Shown here piece after piece: positions 12,501-30,598 of a stretch of 64,000 bases of DNA. The notes beneath the pieces were generated by a model. The model saw only the letters and a program-made list of their open reading frames with translations. It was not told the origin of the DNA and made no database searches. Positions within the stretch are counted from its first letter, which is position 1. Each line of letters starts with the position of its first letter. Origin of the DNA: Paramacrobiotus metropolitanus (taxonomy: Eukaryota > Tardigrada > Eutardigrada > Parachela > Macrobiotidae). The stretch lies in assembly GCF_019649055.1 (NCBI RefSeq), contig NW_026570250.1, positions 124,001-188,000 of the forward strand, given 5' to 3'. The position numbers were made by a program, and so were the translations under genes.

Positions 12501-13008
12501 TTTTAACATCTGTTGTCACATCCATAAAATCAAACACGTGTGAGCATAACGACAGCTTTTTGACTAGAAGGTCTTCTTGTTCATGCGGAGGTGTATCTGC
12601 AGTTTAAAAAAACAAGTTTTAATCATATTGTTTGGAAGGCATCGTTTCAGGATTCCTCATAGAGGACATGCCTAACCATGCCATACCTTTGAGCAAGGGA
12701 AGTTGCTCCAGTTCGGTGTGTTGCTTGTTAGCAACATTCAACTGTGAATTAGAAGACTGGCGTTGGCGCCGTTTGGCCGCGGACCGCTTTGCGAATGCAT
12801 CCATTTTATCCCGCTGATCGGCGGCCGCCATCGTGGCCGCTGCCGTCGCGGAGACGGGTCGATCAATCAAGGAACCGGGACCAAGTTGACGGTCTTGCAG
12901 CTCCTTTTCCAAGCCAGCAGGGCCAGCACCAGCGGGCATCTTCGCTGGGGCTGGGGCAACTGGCGCTCTGGCCGCTGGAACAGCTTTGCCAGGGGCTTCC
13001 TTGCTCAT
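9598..13008 (-). CDS. PPP2R5E: PP2A regulatory subunit B56, epsilon-like (nine exons)
   Basis: This subunit directs the PP2A A-C core to substrates. Exons in transcript order are 12687-13008, 12485-12596, 11891-12077, 11561-11653, 10859-11049, 10686-10794, 10369-10593, 9997-10226 and 9598-9754, giving 541 codons plus stop. The first exon is an Ala/Pro-rich N-terminus, then [12 protein letters not shown], where the conserved B56 fold begins. The HEAT-like body is nearly invariant: [71 protein letters not shown] and SKEHWNP. DYLKTVL and KAEHKQF favour the epsilon type. The residues known to form the LxxIxE-binding groove (His-Arg in HRIY, Arg in LGLR, the EIL..II helix, Lys/His of KAEHK) are all present. 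The tail ends in a charged [10 protein letters not shown] helix and a Ser/Pro-rich stretch. An in-frame Met 14 codons upstream (13050) could extend the start. Confidence 0.95.
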
Positions 13009-15639
13009 GTTCAACGGTGAAATGTGGAATACAGGTACAGAAGATATCAAAGCGACAAATAAGCTGGTTGACGCGCGCTCACGGAATAAAAAAGGACAGG
13101 CGACTGCATCTAATTGGAAACTCGTTGAGCTAAATTACAAGGAAAAACAGCGGCGCCGCTCGTGACGCTGTAATAACACTTGCGGATGGGAAGTTTGCTC
13201 CATATCCGCGCACCTCCAAAAAACGACAAGAACTCAAAACTTCGACGGAAAAAGTTCTCACTCTGCAGAATGTACTGACAAGTTAAGAAATTTCATCAAG
13301 TCATACAGTTTCATTCAGGATTTTGTTGAGCATCGTAGAGCCCAGTTTACTGGCAATGTCAACACAATTAACAGTTTTATCCAACGCAAGGGAACAACTT
13401 CGCGGTGAGGAGCCACGTGAAGAAATACCACAGAAACCGGGAATGTCGTACAGTAGCGTTTAGTTTTGCAACCTCGGTGCAGCAGACTAAGACCCGGGGG
13501 TGTCAGAGTAAGTTGTGTGCGTCTCAAAAAGCAGACGATTCATTTTAATGCGAGGCATACATGGTGCGACACCGCTCGAGTCGTATACTTCTACTACTGG
13601 TGCCTACCACAAAACGTCTGGCTTTTTAATAAATTTATATTTCAGACCAAAGAAAATTTTCATTCTAATTAGCAAACATTTCGAATTCATAATTGGGTAA
13701 TATTGTACGGCTGCAAAGTAACATTTTATTAAATCAACTATTTTACTGTGCATAGTGATTCACTTACATTTAACAATACTCGTCAGACTGAGCAGTCTGC
13801 GACTCTGCGCTATCGTAGAGCGCCCAATGGTCAAAACCTAAAATCACCGTTACGTAAGTAGTAACCATATTTTGATAATTCGAATAAAGAAAGAAAGTTT
13901 TTAATTGCAACATCAACTTGCATTACTATTACTGCCGATCAGAAAAAGTAAGTACTTCTTGAGGTTGGAATAGGATGCACATTAACTGTGGAAGGTTAAA
14001 CGCATCTTTTTACCGTTAGAGTTACTCGTACATATCTATTTATTTCACTATGCTCACTGTAGACATTTACATTACTACACAGTATTAGTACATCCTAAAA
14101 TTAATATGATTAAATCTGATGATCGTAATCACAAAATATTGCTACTAAAATTTAGATTAGAATTATTATTTTTATAACACTTATGTATGGCGTACAATAT
14201 TTGCACGTAAGTAACCATAAGGCTTAAACTTTAAAGTAAATTATTATTGTAAAGTTGATACGATGAAGTGGTAAAGCAGTATTGAATGCATTACGGGAAT
14301 AATACACTCAATATACACAAATACGCAAACCTTCGTATATTTTTGCTGTTTGAAGTTCTGAACATTAATATAATTTAATTTCACTTGAACAGTTAAACAT
14401 ATGATAATTATTATATAATTAATTTATTTATTAGTATTACATACACCTACATATATAGACTGATAGGCAATCCCGAATACTAATTTTACGAGCAGGTGGA
14501 GCTGCTGGCTGGCATTGTTTGGAATCTTCTTTTCCAGCCATAAGGCTACCAGCCGGAAAACAATGTGTACTCGCACTTATACATCTGTAATTTCTAATTA
14601 CTAACGGTAAGGGTAAAATGGTAATATAAAAAATGATATAATAGTGTACGTATTTAATTTTTATATTCAAGTACCGTTTGGCAACTGGACTACTCCAGTA
14701 TTGTACTGTATATGACGATTGTAATTAAGTGTAACAACGACCAAGCTACGACCATGGTTTTTGTATAGTGCAATCAACTGAACTGCTTACTATGACTTAT
14801 GGCAGAGAATACAAAGTCGTCTTGAACTGCAAATTATGTCATTGTCTTGAAAAAATAATTACAAAAGTAATCCTCTGTACGAGAGCCGAGATGGGATAGA
14901 AGTATCTGATATCTGATGGTATTTAGCAATTGTTGTTTAAAATTTTACACGTTCTTTGGTAGGTGCTGTCTCTGAAAGGCCAATGTGGAAGTTTGTTTTT
15001 TAAATGCTGTAGTTAGCGCGACGTACACCGGTAAGCGTGAATTTATCATCTGGATTCACTTACTGAATTCTAAAATTATGCGTATTACACGGAAATTCGA
15101 GCATGTTAACTGTAAAATAAAATAATTATTACTCTTGGAATAGAAAGAAACTCGATCGTTTGCGGCGTAAGGCCCGCAAACTATCGGTAATGGTGAAGAG
15201 TGACGGAGTATAGTAATAACTCATCGCTCTGATGTATGCAAACTGTGACATTAAACCGCGCAAACGATACAAAACGTTAATCGTATAAACTAAGTAATCG
15301 TACTTCATCTGTTAACTAATTTATCGTTAGTAGCATAATTGAAGCGAATGCCTAAATGTGGTGCTGTGCCTAAATGCAGCAATTGTGTATTAAAAATAAT
15401 TAACAGGCAATTTACCACCCTAACTAGTTCCAGAACCAAAATATCTTTAGAATGCCACATCAGTACTCAAATGGTGAGTGCTGAAAACAATCACGTTGCT
15501 ACACTTTTACATTCACGGTGCAGATTATGTGGGTACAGTTAGGTTAGCTAACGGCTTAATAAAATAATAGCCATGTATATGCAGTGATTTTCTCGTGACC
15601 TTTAGCAAATAACTATCACGTATGTCTCCCTAATTTGTC
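13009..15639. other. Intergenic upstream of PP2A-B56; no gene seen
   Basis: AT-rich DNA with only short open frames. The first few hundred bases presumably contain the PP2A-B56 promoter and 5' UTR. I see no RNA gene, long repeat or recognisable mobile element. Confidence 0.5.
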
Positions 15640-16629
15640 TTTAATGCTCCAGCATGACGTTAATGCCGAAATTCACCATGCATCTCGCGCTGCCTGTCCG
15701 CGCGCCGGAAGTGTTATGGAGGCAGCTGGGGGCGTTCACCTAAGTTCAAGAAAACAGGATGAAGCGCCAGTTAAGCGGATAAAATGAAAGGACATCGGTG
15801 GAAAAATTGGAAAACAGCGGATGAAGGAATCTGACTGCACAATTATGAGGTACATTCTAGGTATGCCCTATTGACGTCATTGTTAGCGCGCGCGCATTGG
15901 CTTCCCCGGTCTCGTCGTAAGGACACCGCGCGCGCACCCAGTCGGCATGCCAGGTTGCATGCTGTTAAGTATTTACAGCTCGTTCCATTGTCAATGTAAT
16001 CATTTTTATCCAAATGCAGCCGGATTCTGAAGCGTGCTACCGCGTACAGTGGAACCACGCATCATCGATCTTCCTTCGCATCGTAATCACGGTAACACAA
16101 TGTGTTTTTATACAGCCCTTCTCTCGCTCTCTTTCTGCATGGCTACAACTGTCGGACTGACTGCTGCAAAATATGATCGGATCGAATTTTCTCATCGACC
16201 ACGTTGTTGTCCCGGCGGCCGCGGATCGGCTACCGTTTTGTGTATTCGTGTGTGTATGTGTGCAGGGCATTTTGTCTGTGTGCGGTAACGCAGTGGCGTA
16301 ATACGCATACACACACAGCGGCACGGTACGCTGCAGCTGTGTCCGGATCCCAGCTGTTCCCGGACTGGGGAGCGCTACGCAGGCATGTGACGCGCGTGTC
16401 CCGTGTGTTTGTACTGTTGCTCCGAGTCCTGGTTCGATCGCGAGCGCGCGCGGGGCTTGACTCCTGTCTGTGGCTTCCTGTTTCTGCTGGTAGAGGCATT
16501 TATATCGTCAATTTGCAATCAGTTCTATTTTCAGCGGAATCCCAAGTCTCAGATTTAAATCGGATACTTTCCCGGACTAAAAATAGAACTCCGCCACTAC
16601 AGCCGGTCTCCCCTTTTTTATTGCCCGGG
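15640..16629 (+). promoter_or_regulatory. GC/CpG-rich block, candidate MEF2 promoter and first non-coding exon
   Basis: Unlike its surroundings, this block has many CG dinucleotides, with GCGCGCGC runs near 15890 and 15930 and CG-rich stretches near 16390-16460. It ends in a good splice donor, CCCGG then GTAAGT, with GT at 16630. The next plus-strand gene is MEF2, whose first coding exon sits behind a 3' splice site at 23766, so a long 5' UTR intron of about 7.1 kb is plausible. The sequence shows the composition and the donor. The link to MEF2 is inference. A PP2A-B56 upstream element is an alternative. Confidence 0.35.
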
Positions 16630-19600
16630 TAAGTCCATTAATAGAGTTGTATTTTTGTAGACGGTTTAACCTCTTAGTTGATTGTGGACAAGTGTGTAAC
16701 ATCAGTCACACTTTTTCAGTGCTTCAGCACGATTCCTACTCTAGTAGCGTTGAAGCACGATGCAGCTGTATTTTGTCGCCGCTGCAAGGTCATGATCACT
16801 GTTTCATGCTGGTTCTTACGGGCGCGTTCTAACTGTCTAACTATTAAGCATTTCATTTTATTGTAAAATTACCTGTGGTGCAACCCGGAAGTGAATTTAC
16901 TGTAATCCTAAATGTGCTGCATTCGATTCCAGTACTTACTTTACGTTATGTACTGGAGTACATTAATTTTTATATCTTACGAGTTAATGTACAATACGGA
17001 ACTTAATTTATACATTGTCCGAAAGAAGTGCAGAACTAGACCTATTGCGATGATACGCGCATGCGACACTTTGGGATTGAGTTTTCGGACACTAGTTTTT
17101 CAACAGTCTAGTGAACTTATCAGTTTACTTGTTCTCGTTAAATAGTATAAGTGGTCGATGTGAACTGAAAAAAGTTGTAATTTGTTCGCCTGCCGCTGAT
17201 TTCTTTATAATTTTTGAAATCAAATAATATATTTACCTTGCTTTTTCTGATATTACTGATGATTGTCATCTATGCATTGGTATTTACTCGATTGTGGTAC
17301 GGCCGATACTGAAAGTGCACAATAATTTCGTGTGGTACTTAAAAAGAGGAGCACTTAAATTGTTATCGAATCAGTTAAAATCAAACAATCTTCGGTGCGG
17401 ATTGAATTTTTTTAGTTCTTCTAAACAAATAATGACCGCAACGGCCAAATCGATAACTGACAGTGAGGATTCAGTTTGATTTTATACCTCTTCCGGAAGT
17501 TCCGTAATTAAGCAGTGTTACCGGTAAGATTCCAGCGTTCGAAACTTCCATGCGCCAGATGTAAACTGCGTACATTCTGTACTTCTGAAAATATACCACT
17601 GGCTTTTCATATAGAAATATTAGAGCAGTATCTACCGTTAGGTACCCGCAGGTATTTGTATATTGGAACTTCGAGTCACATGAGTTTCCAAGCGCACTAC
17701 GATGCGGTGTTTGGGAATTCGGTTTAGACTCCATCATTCAAATGCACATTTACAACATGATATAAATGCGATCAATGCAGATTTTATGGTTTTTACAGAT
17801 GAATGAAACTAGTGGTGAAGCATAAAAAATCCTGTATCGTTTAAATTTTGTTGAGTATAAATTGTGTATCTGTAATACTTTCTGCATAATATTATAAAGC
17901 GAAACTACCCTTCGCACTACCTGGATAGTGTATCGCTACAGATTCGCTGCGTTAAATGCGCGAGAAAATATGGTTGATTTCTCCAGCTTTAATGTGGCGC
18001 AGTACGCAAGCATATATCTAATAAGTATTTAAAAAATGTATTGCATGTACTGTATATTAACCCGTATTATAGAGCGTACTAACAAATTTACGGAACATTC
18101 CAGTTTTTTGCTGCAGCACTTTTTCTCGGATGATTTTACCGCATTTTTCGAACAAAGTGCTGTTAGCATTTAGTTTTAAAACGAGTACTGTAACATCATA
18201 CTATTCATTACCAAGTAAACCGGGGATATTTATTTTATATAGCGCGGTTGAGTTTGTGTAATTACTTTCAAATGAACTGCTTCAAAACTTTTCCCTGAAA
18301 CTTCTGAAAGTAAGTATTCTGTAAAAAACACTATTTGGATTACAAAACCGTTTTAGTGGAGTTCATGCTTCAGAGGGTATGTACATGTTGCGCAAATGCT
18401 GACTTTGTATTTTTCTAGTTCGGGCCCGCACAACGTGTTATTTCTTTACAAATAATTACAACAGAAAATATTAGAGTTTCTACGTACAACATGTGTTAAA
18501 CAGTTTTACAAAGTTATCTGAGATGACTGTGGTTGATTTTTCTATGGTCGTGACTCGTAAGAAATAATACGGTATGTGTACGCATTATTGTTCTCTGTGG
18601 CATAATTATAACGCAGTGTTCCTGCAATAAGGGTGATTACGTTGTTCCGATGGTTATTTGTTAGTGTTGCGCGTCACTGAGAGCCTACATCTGCCTGACG
18701 AAGAAGAGTTCCGCTCGGCAACATTTCCACCTACCTCTTTTACACTGGAATAATTTGTATCTGACCTCTGGTACTCAACAAGTGCCTGCCTATAATATAG
18801 ATATAATAATAGTAACTCGTCACGAAAATAGTTTACTTAACGAATATTAATACCTTGTTGGCTAGCCCTAATCTGGTAAATATAGCTCATTGAATCCAGA
18901 AATATTTTTCTGTACTATCGCTGGAAGCCAATGAGGTTTTACGTAGGTTAAAATAATCGGATCTGATGCCCTTTAGATTGAAAGCCATTTCCTTCACGTG
19001 AGTTCTGCGTAGGTGCTTTGTGAGAGCAACCCCTTTTGTTCGTCGAAGGATGATATTTGAGCTGGTTTAATGTGCACAAAATGTAGATTCGGACTGACCA
19101 GAGTGCACATTCCGGAGGGGTATTCTCTTGTAAAAGGCACGTGTTTTTATGATTTTTTCTGCCAGAATTATTACCTTTCTTGCTGAAAAAAAATTAGATA
19201 CAGCGTACGCAATTCGACAAGATGCCGCACAGTTGGAATTAGCAAAAAACATTTAAATATGCATATATTCACTAGCTACATTACAATCAATGATGGGAAG
19301 AGCTTATTATTTTTTTCTCACTGTGTCGGTGATCTACTAATTTATTTCTTGTGCCTTAAGCTACCAAAGCTACCAAAAATTCACGATTTTTAAACAAAGG
19401 CAAAAAATGGTTTTGCAAGACTTATGTCATTCCTCAACAGAATATTGATATGACCTTTTTACGCAATGTAAATTGTACAATGCTTGTGTAACTGTACATC
19501 ATTACAATGTGTATGTGTATTGTGTATGTACATCATAACAATTACTATAAAATGTACCGTGCTTTATGATATACTTGCAGTAATCTACATCGTTAGTGTT

Positions 19601-22600
19601 AATTAACAACTTTTTAACAAATTTTAATTCTCTCAACCACTTGACCAGATGCCGAAGTCTCAATACTGAGGCATGTACTTACGATAATAAAAGGTTTTGG
19701 TAAATTTCTTGTGAAATCTGCATGGCAGCTTGGAGAATCGTTTATACACACAGTCAAGATGTCAGACTTTTGCTGAAAGATAGATGGCATCGTTATAGAT
19801 CACATTCATTCCTATGGATCGGCAATAAACGCATGTTGCCGACAGATGTGCGAAAATATGTTTATTTTTGCAACTGAGCATAATGTAAGTCAAAGAAAAT
19901 CCGATAGTAAATTTGTTTTTGATCCTAATTCTGGCGAAACTTGCTCCCGTCTGACTTGTGAGCACCATGCCGTACAGTACTCAAAAACGACCCGCATGCA
20001 CTACATGGCACAATTTGTTTAGCTCGATCTAACTCTCGTGCCAAACTGCAAAGTTCCCAAAATATAATGCCGTATTTTCTGAGCTATAAGCAGAATCCAT
20101 AATATATCCGTCTGATACCATAGGTATTTTTACTAGTAACAAAATTAGCACTTTAGCTTAATTTAACTCCATGTCTTAACGTACACATTATTAATAGAAT
20201 CCTGCGCTCTTCCTCTTGCTCACCATCAGCTTTTACAAACAGAACTACACAATCTGTTGCATATATCTGTGCTCAGAGAGATGTAATCTTGACTGCTGCA
20301 AAGAGCATTAGTACACTATTAGGAAAATAGTGGAGAAAAATCTCATGTCCCAAGATTTTTCTGTTTTGAATAAAAAAATACCTTTACTATATTGTCCGTG
20401 GCTTTGCGCATGCCGGTGCCTTATTTCTGCATTGCGCACAAGTTATGAATGACCTACGTTTTTGATAACCATGATTATTCAGCTTACATATTATCCTTTT
20501 TGTGGTGCATTTATTTAATTTATTGTTTCTGGTGGACATTGTTCTTTGTTGATTTTTTGTGCAATGGTAGGATACACGATTTATGCTTAGTTAAACCCCA
20601 CAACAGTGCAGCAATGCTATCGCGCGCCTTCGGTAAGCAAGTGATGAAATTAATTTGGAATTTTTTAAGCGCGATGCTCCGGTAGGAAAACGGTGAACAT
20701 TGCCGGAAGCAGGCACATTGCATCAGTGTTCCACTTCCGAATTATTTCCTTTAAAGAAGAATTTTCGGTCTACGTTTAACCGATACCGTAGCTACTTCGA
20801 AGTATTCGGTGTGAATACTGTACAATATTCTATATAATATCAGTAAAAACTATTTTCTATTGTTTTGAGATTTTTAAAATTCGATACTACTTAATATATA
20901 CTTGAATTACGTACTACCTATGAATGTGTAGTTACAATTGTACTGTACTTTTAAGCGGAGTAAAACGCAGCTAACAATAAAGCCGAAATAATGCTGACTT
21001 AATCAGATTTTGCGTTCTGTGTATCTACTGTATCAAAGTATGCCTTGACATACAGATACGGAAGGTTGGATCTTATCCGTGTTACGTTTTAAAAAATGCC
21101 TCATTAAAGATTTTGAACCAGCAAAAGGAACCACCGATCTGCCGTAATTCTTTCGACAGCAACTGTTTCAGGCCCGATGTTGTTGCAACCAGAAATGACG
21201 TCCTTCAGATTCCAGAGATTTAATGAGATTTTGTGTCGGTGGCAATAAGAAAGTACTAAAGAGGTCAGCCAGCCGTGTCTGCCAAGAGCGTCTCTAATGG
21301 TAGATAGATCGTCTCCGTAAATTAAAAGAGGATGTGCACGCGGCAGAATGATCCTAGTGATTGTCAAAATATCATTTCATAAAGACTTGGAGGAAGTTGT
21401 TCTTCAGAAGCTAGCAAGCAAAGTGGAACAGAGCAGATCAACATATGTACGAGCAAATCAACATATTTCTCGTACATGAGACGAGAAGCGAAAGCGCAAC
21501 TGGTGTGCTGCAAGCGGCATAACCATATCAAATGGCACGCTGCGATCGCAATTTCCAAATTTGGATGCGCTTATTTACTTATTCGTGATCGGCTGTTCTA
21601 CACTGCAATGTCCTGTACGAGCTTTGACTTAACGGGGTGCTGCACACTTTCATATATTGCATATATATATTGCACTAGCTATATGTATTATGTACGTAGT
21701 AATAAACTTGAACTTACGAATTATCTGTAGTAGTGAATGGTTGGTAACCTTGTAATTTTGGATCATACGCTTTTCTCGTTTTCTTTGATATTAAAATTCG
21801 TGTTAAACCTTAACAAAATTGCGTAATGTTTAGCGCCAGCTTTACATAATTAGCATCGTTTGCAGCTAACAGATCTACATAACGTTTCCGAACTTGTACG
21901 CCTGGTTTGAAGTACTGCGACCGGTATAACTGATTGTGAGAACAAGAATCGCAACTGGGAAAATACTCATAACTGTCAAACTTGACAATCTAAGTTGTTT
22001 ACCAAGTTGCGATTTCTCAATTTAAAGTGTTTGGTTCTTTAACTTACCACAAATCGATTAATGTTTCGGTACATTTTTACTATGTAGAGTAGTCTCACTG
22101 GTCTGTGCGTATTTTTATTAATACTTAGGCAGATTTTACGTGTATTTAGCTACTTCAGTACAAATAAAATGTAATTTTGACCTCATATACATGAAATGTA
22201 TTTACATTAAATATGCAAAAATAATGTTATTTGCAGAAAAAAAGCTAAACCGATGTGCCATAAAGTAGAAATTAAGTGTTATAAAAATCATTGTGTTCTC
22301 TGTATAGAACTAATGACAGAAAAATTGCAAATTTGCAAGAGACATACACGCATTCAATAACGGCACTTCAAATCTACTGTAAGGCACACCACAGACCGCA
22401 AAATATAACGTTTTTATAAACAGTCATGTAGCTCCTGTGCAGTTTTTTTGTTGTGTTTTTTTATAGATTATCGTAATTTTTATCTCTTATTTTGCGGTGA
22501 TTGCGATTTGCGATTTGTATGTACTGAGCGAATACAATATATATGAACCCTTAAATTGTGTACGTTTCGAATTGAAAAATATCGTTATAGTACGAGTATA

Positions 22601-23766
22601 TTAACCGCTCTCTGTTGACACAAATCTCTACGAATACCTCTGTCATCTGAGTGAACTTGCTATTAAAAGGAATTATAACCTCATCGGTCTATACGGCATA
22701 GCTAAAAATGGTCAGATAATTTTAATTTACGTAATTTAAAAAACCAAATTGCAATTAAAAAATTGATGTGAGTGGCACTTTTGAATAGCAGACTATCTGC
22801 GCATAGAAGATTATTGGGCATTAGGAAGCATGTAGGGGATGTAAGCGTTCATAGCTTCAAGCCTTCAAGTAGCCCATATGACGTTCTGTCTGGAGCTATT
22901 CTGGATTATTTGGATTTTATTTAGCGCATTTTGGTTGTTCCTTAATTTAACCTCTGCTGGTATATCCAAAATTAGTTGCCAGACACAGAATGGCCAGGAA
23001 CGACAGTCTTATGTATACACAAGTTATTAGAAGCAATGAGCTGAGTGTGCCGCGATCATTTATAGCATCCTGCAACTGCAAGACTATGAGTGGGGAAACA
23101 TAGATTTTACCGAAGATCGAAATAAGTTGGTGATTCTTCTGTAAATAGGCTGTGTGCTGAAATTAAGACGGTGGGAAAAAGCTGGATATTTTCGTCGCCA
23201 AGACCTGTTGATAATTAGATCGCCTCTAAGATATTCTTAGCTTAATAACACCATTAACTTGTTCCCTTTGTACTAGTACAACGGTATCACTTTTGCGACA
23301 TAATTATATGTTTTACGCTCATTTGTTACAATCTCGTTTATGCTACCAGTCGTATTATATTTGTTTATACAAAGCATAAAAAAGGAATATAACGTTGGTC
23401 CCTTTTTTGGTCCCTCTTTTTTAGTGCTAATAGTTATTGTGTTCGTTACGAAAAATGCCGAATTAAAGACAGTACTCGTTGACGGCTCACATTAAAAAAT
23501 TTAAATGACGCATGAAACACAATTGGACTTTCTGCTGCACATGACGCCCACTCAGGCTACTGTCAGCCAATCTTGGTTCGGCACTTGTGAGCACATTGGA
23601 AGCTGAGCCATTATTTCAGCAGTCGCCAGCAACTTACTGGCGGATGCCGATACGCATATTCTTCCAGTACAGTAATTCAAAGATTCTGCTGATAGCCTTT
23701 GTTTTTAATTTTCCGAACGAGTTCGGCGCCGGAGTCTTGCACATAAGTTTCTTTATTTGCTTGCAG
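16630..23766. other. Gene-free stretch, possibly the first intron of MEF2
   Basis: About 7.1 kb of AT-rich DNA. All open frames are short and none resembles a known domain on either strand. Cis-regulatory elements would be expected if this is a MEF2 intron, but none can be named from sequence alone. Confidence 0.4.
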
Positions 23767-23928
23767 TTTTTCTCACCACGATCTGCCATACTTTTGGATA
23801 CAAACGAACGGCCGTGTTCGCCTTTGTAGCGGCTTCACCAACGCTGTTGACAGATAAAGGTCATCGCTTTCCTTATTGCGTTACAACTGTTTTCTTCTCT
23901 CGAGCTGAAACGTCCTCGACTGAGCATA
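23767..23928 (+). other. Candidate 5' UTR part of the first MEF2 coding exon
   Basis: A plausible 3' splice site (TTTGCTTGCAG, ending at 23766) precedes the MEF2 start codon by 162 bases. It may join to the donor at 16630. No coding sequence is needed here, and another frame running through it is probably chance. Confidence 0.35.
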
Positions 23929-27960
<4,032 letters not shown>

Positions 27961-30498
27961 CTTGAACGACACTTTTGCCAGAAATTCGTTTGGACTGCTA
28001 GCGCGAGTTCTACAGTAGCATTCTGCCGCGAGATGTACAGTGTGCTGCCGCTGCTGGTCTGATTTTTCATAATACCGTACCGAGTGATGCATGTTCGAAA
28101 ACTCTCCGTTCCTATTTTATCCGTCTTATTGTAGGGCTGCGTTGGGAACGTGCTCGACATTATATTATGGTTTGGCTACAAAAATCTATGTAATTTTGTT
28201 ATCGCGATCTTTTGTACGGAATTGAGTGCCAAGGCCTTTCTTAATAATTACAGTTATTTAAATATTGTGGTAGTCTCACTTTGTCAGTAATATTTTCATA
28301 CTGATCGACAGTTTTATGAAATGCAATTGCAACGAGTAGTAATTATATCTTGTACCTGTATATTATAATAATCAAGTTTATGTGTTTCGCATACTCTCTG
28401 TGCTAAAACGATTAATTTTATGAGATTGCCACGATGAACGCAACAAATTTGCAACATCGTCCTGACACAAATTTCGCTGCACTGCATGATCATAGTCTTA
28501 CTGCAAAATATATAAATGATTTCACATTTCTCCTGCTGTTCGGGAGATATCTAACAACATATGTTTTGTTGTCGATATATAATATGCGACAAACGAACTC
28601 ACCGTAAAATGTTGGTTATGGTGCGTACACACCAAAACTATAGGAAACGCTGAAATTAATACAATGCAGTGGCAAAATGTACTCTAGGTGGTCATATCTT
28701 ATCAGCCGGCAACATCTCAAAAAATCACAATCGAAAAAAATCGCCATTGCAGTTACAGTGACTGCGGCAAGATTTGCGGTTAGCAAAACTCCGGGTGTTT
28801 TCGAAACTGTTGGTAGTTTTTGATTTTGTCATAACTGCGGCAAATGACATAGTTCAGATTTGCATTCCTAGCATATCAAGCAAAAAGAATATTCTAGATC
28901 TCCAAATCGCACATATAAATACTTAAGTACTATGTCGGGATCTGAAATTACCAAAACAGATTCTAATCCTTAAATGAACGAGTACATGTCAAAAATAAAT
29001 ACATTACAACTAGCTAGAGAGTTGCACGAGAAGTATTTAATCGAAATCAGACAACAAGAGTGTGCACATGCTATTCTAGATGCAAAAAAAGAACATTTCC
29101 GAACGCAGTATAGTTGAAATGGATCGAAGCTATCTTAAATTATAATGAAGAAACAACCCAAAATTGTAAGTCTTATTCGGTTACTAATTCTTGGTTTGTA
29201 CGTTTAATGTTGGAAAAGATCGATACTGTCTATTTGCATCTGCTAGTTGACAGTAGTGATCAATATATATAAAAACGTTTAGAATAATCACTTTACTTGC
29301 CGCACCATAGTTTTGCAAAGTTCGAATAGATCAATTAGTAATATTATATAGATATACTGATACATACCTAAATTCCTGGATTCTGCGTCCATGAATTGAT
29401 TGCGGAGACAACACAAACGACATTTAGTGCGCTATTTAACTGGAAGTAGCAGCATCTTAGGATAGGGAACATGTACAGAACCTGGATCGAAAAACTTTCA
29501 AACAAACAGCTGTGACAAGATTCAAATAAGAAGTAAAATTAAATCCGTTTTGCACTTGCCAGTAAATACAGTTAAGGGAGTTACAGCCTACAGGCAGTGT
29601 CGGAAAGGGATGCGCACGGAATGAAAGGAAGTGCTAAACGTTGTGAAATACTTTGCTGTAGAAAACTACTGAAAATATTGTAAAAGTTATGATACTGGTT
29701 GAATTTGCATTGAAAAGCAAGGTGCCGGGTCTAAAATTAAATCGAATGTCCACTTGCACGCGACGAGCGACGGTAGCGAACGATTTTACTGTGGAAATTG
29801 CTAAACTTTTATTAAAAATAGTATAAATATTCCAAATGCCTTGCAGCGGAAGTAAAAAAGTCAGAGGTGTCGCTGCTTCATACGGAGTCTAAAGAAAAAG
29901 TGGTTTTTGGCTCGAAGCCGACGCACGCGTACGTTTTTACTGCCGCAATTGATACAAAATCAATAAAAAAAATTTACTGCAAAACTCCTTATAAATTCAA
30001 CTAAAAATAGTCATTTTTACAGTTTTTTGCAAAGCTGGTTGACATTTCCAAGCAATACTTCCCCAGTTCCCCCTTTACTTTTTTGAAGTACCAACTTTCG
30101 AAAAATTTCCGGATGGGGCACGTTCCCCGTGTCCACCCCCCTTAAAATCGCCAGTGATCTTTTTTGTCCTATTGAAATTAGAAAAAGACGAAAGAACACT
30201 CATACATGGAAGCATAGCGATTTTGCCCTCAGTCCGGTTGACTGCCATGTATCGCCTCATGAAGATTATACATGACCTTTGCCGAGCTGCAAAGAGAAAA
30301 ATAGAACAAAAAAAATGTACAGAAAAACTAATTTTTGGGTGTAACTTCTTGTATTTTTGAGCTGTTTTCACCTACCGCTTGGGCGCATGTGATGAGTGAA
30401 GAAATCATTGTTTTGGGTGTCGTTTTTCGTTAGTTTGGGCGAAAACAACTTGTTTTACTTAAACTTGTTAGCCATTTCACTGTATTTTAACGTAATCG
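27961..30498. other. 3' flank of MEF2 and intergenic DNA
   Basis: This should contain the MEF2 3' UTR at its left end. A short plus-strand frame of about 47 codons starts at 28974 but resembles nothing known. Around 29535 and 29732 a motif (AAAATTAAATC, then CACTTGC) recurs about 197 bases apart, hinting at a very degraded repeat. No gene is recognised. Confidence 0.4.
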
Positions 30499-30598
30499 GT
30501 GGACACCGAGGTGCACTGGTACGGTGCGGTGAAAAACACCGCGGTGCGATTTCATAAACCGCACCGCACCGGCGGTGAAATTTTAGTTAACAACCCTA
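30499..30598 (-). mobile_element. hAT-like transposon terminus (putative)
   Basis: Read on the minus strand, the segment starts TAGGGTTGTTAACTAAAA and runs into a stretch of CACCGC/GCACCGC repeats. This resembles hAT-family ends, whose terminal repeat often reads CAGGGTTGTTAAC. The GC-rich block stands out sharply from its AT-rich flanks. I found no matching opposite terminus, no target-site duplication and no transposase frame, so it is at most a non-autonomous or truncated copy. Confidence 0.4.

Noticed and set aside
16255-16325. GT-rich and CA-rich runs suggesting a hairpin
   Set aside because: The complementarity is short and imperfect, as expected of microsatellite-like sequence.
29535-29760. 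Possible ~197-bp satellite unit (AAAATTAAATC and CACTTGC recurring)
   Set aside because: Only a few short words match between the two candidate units, so chance cannot be excluded.
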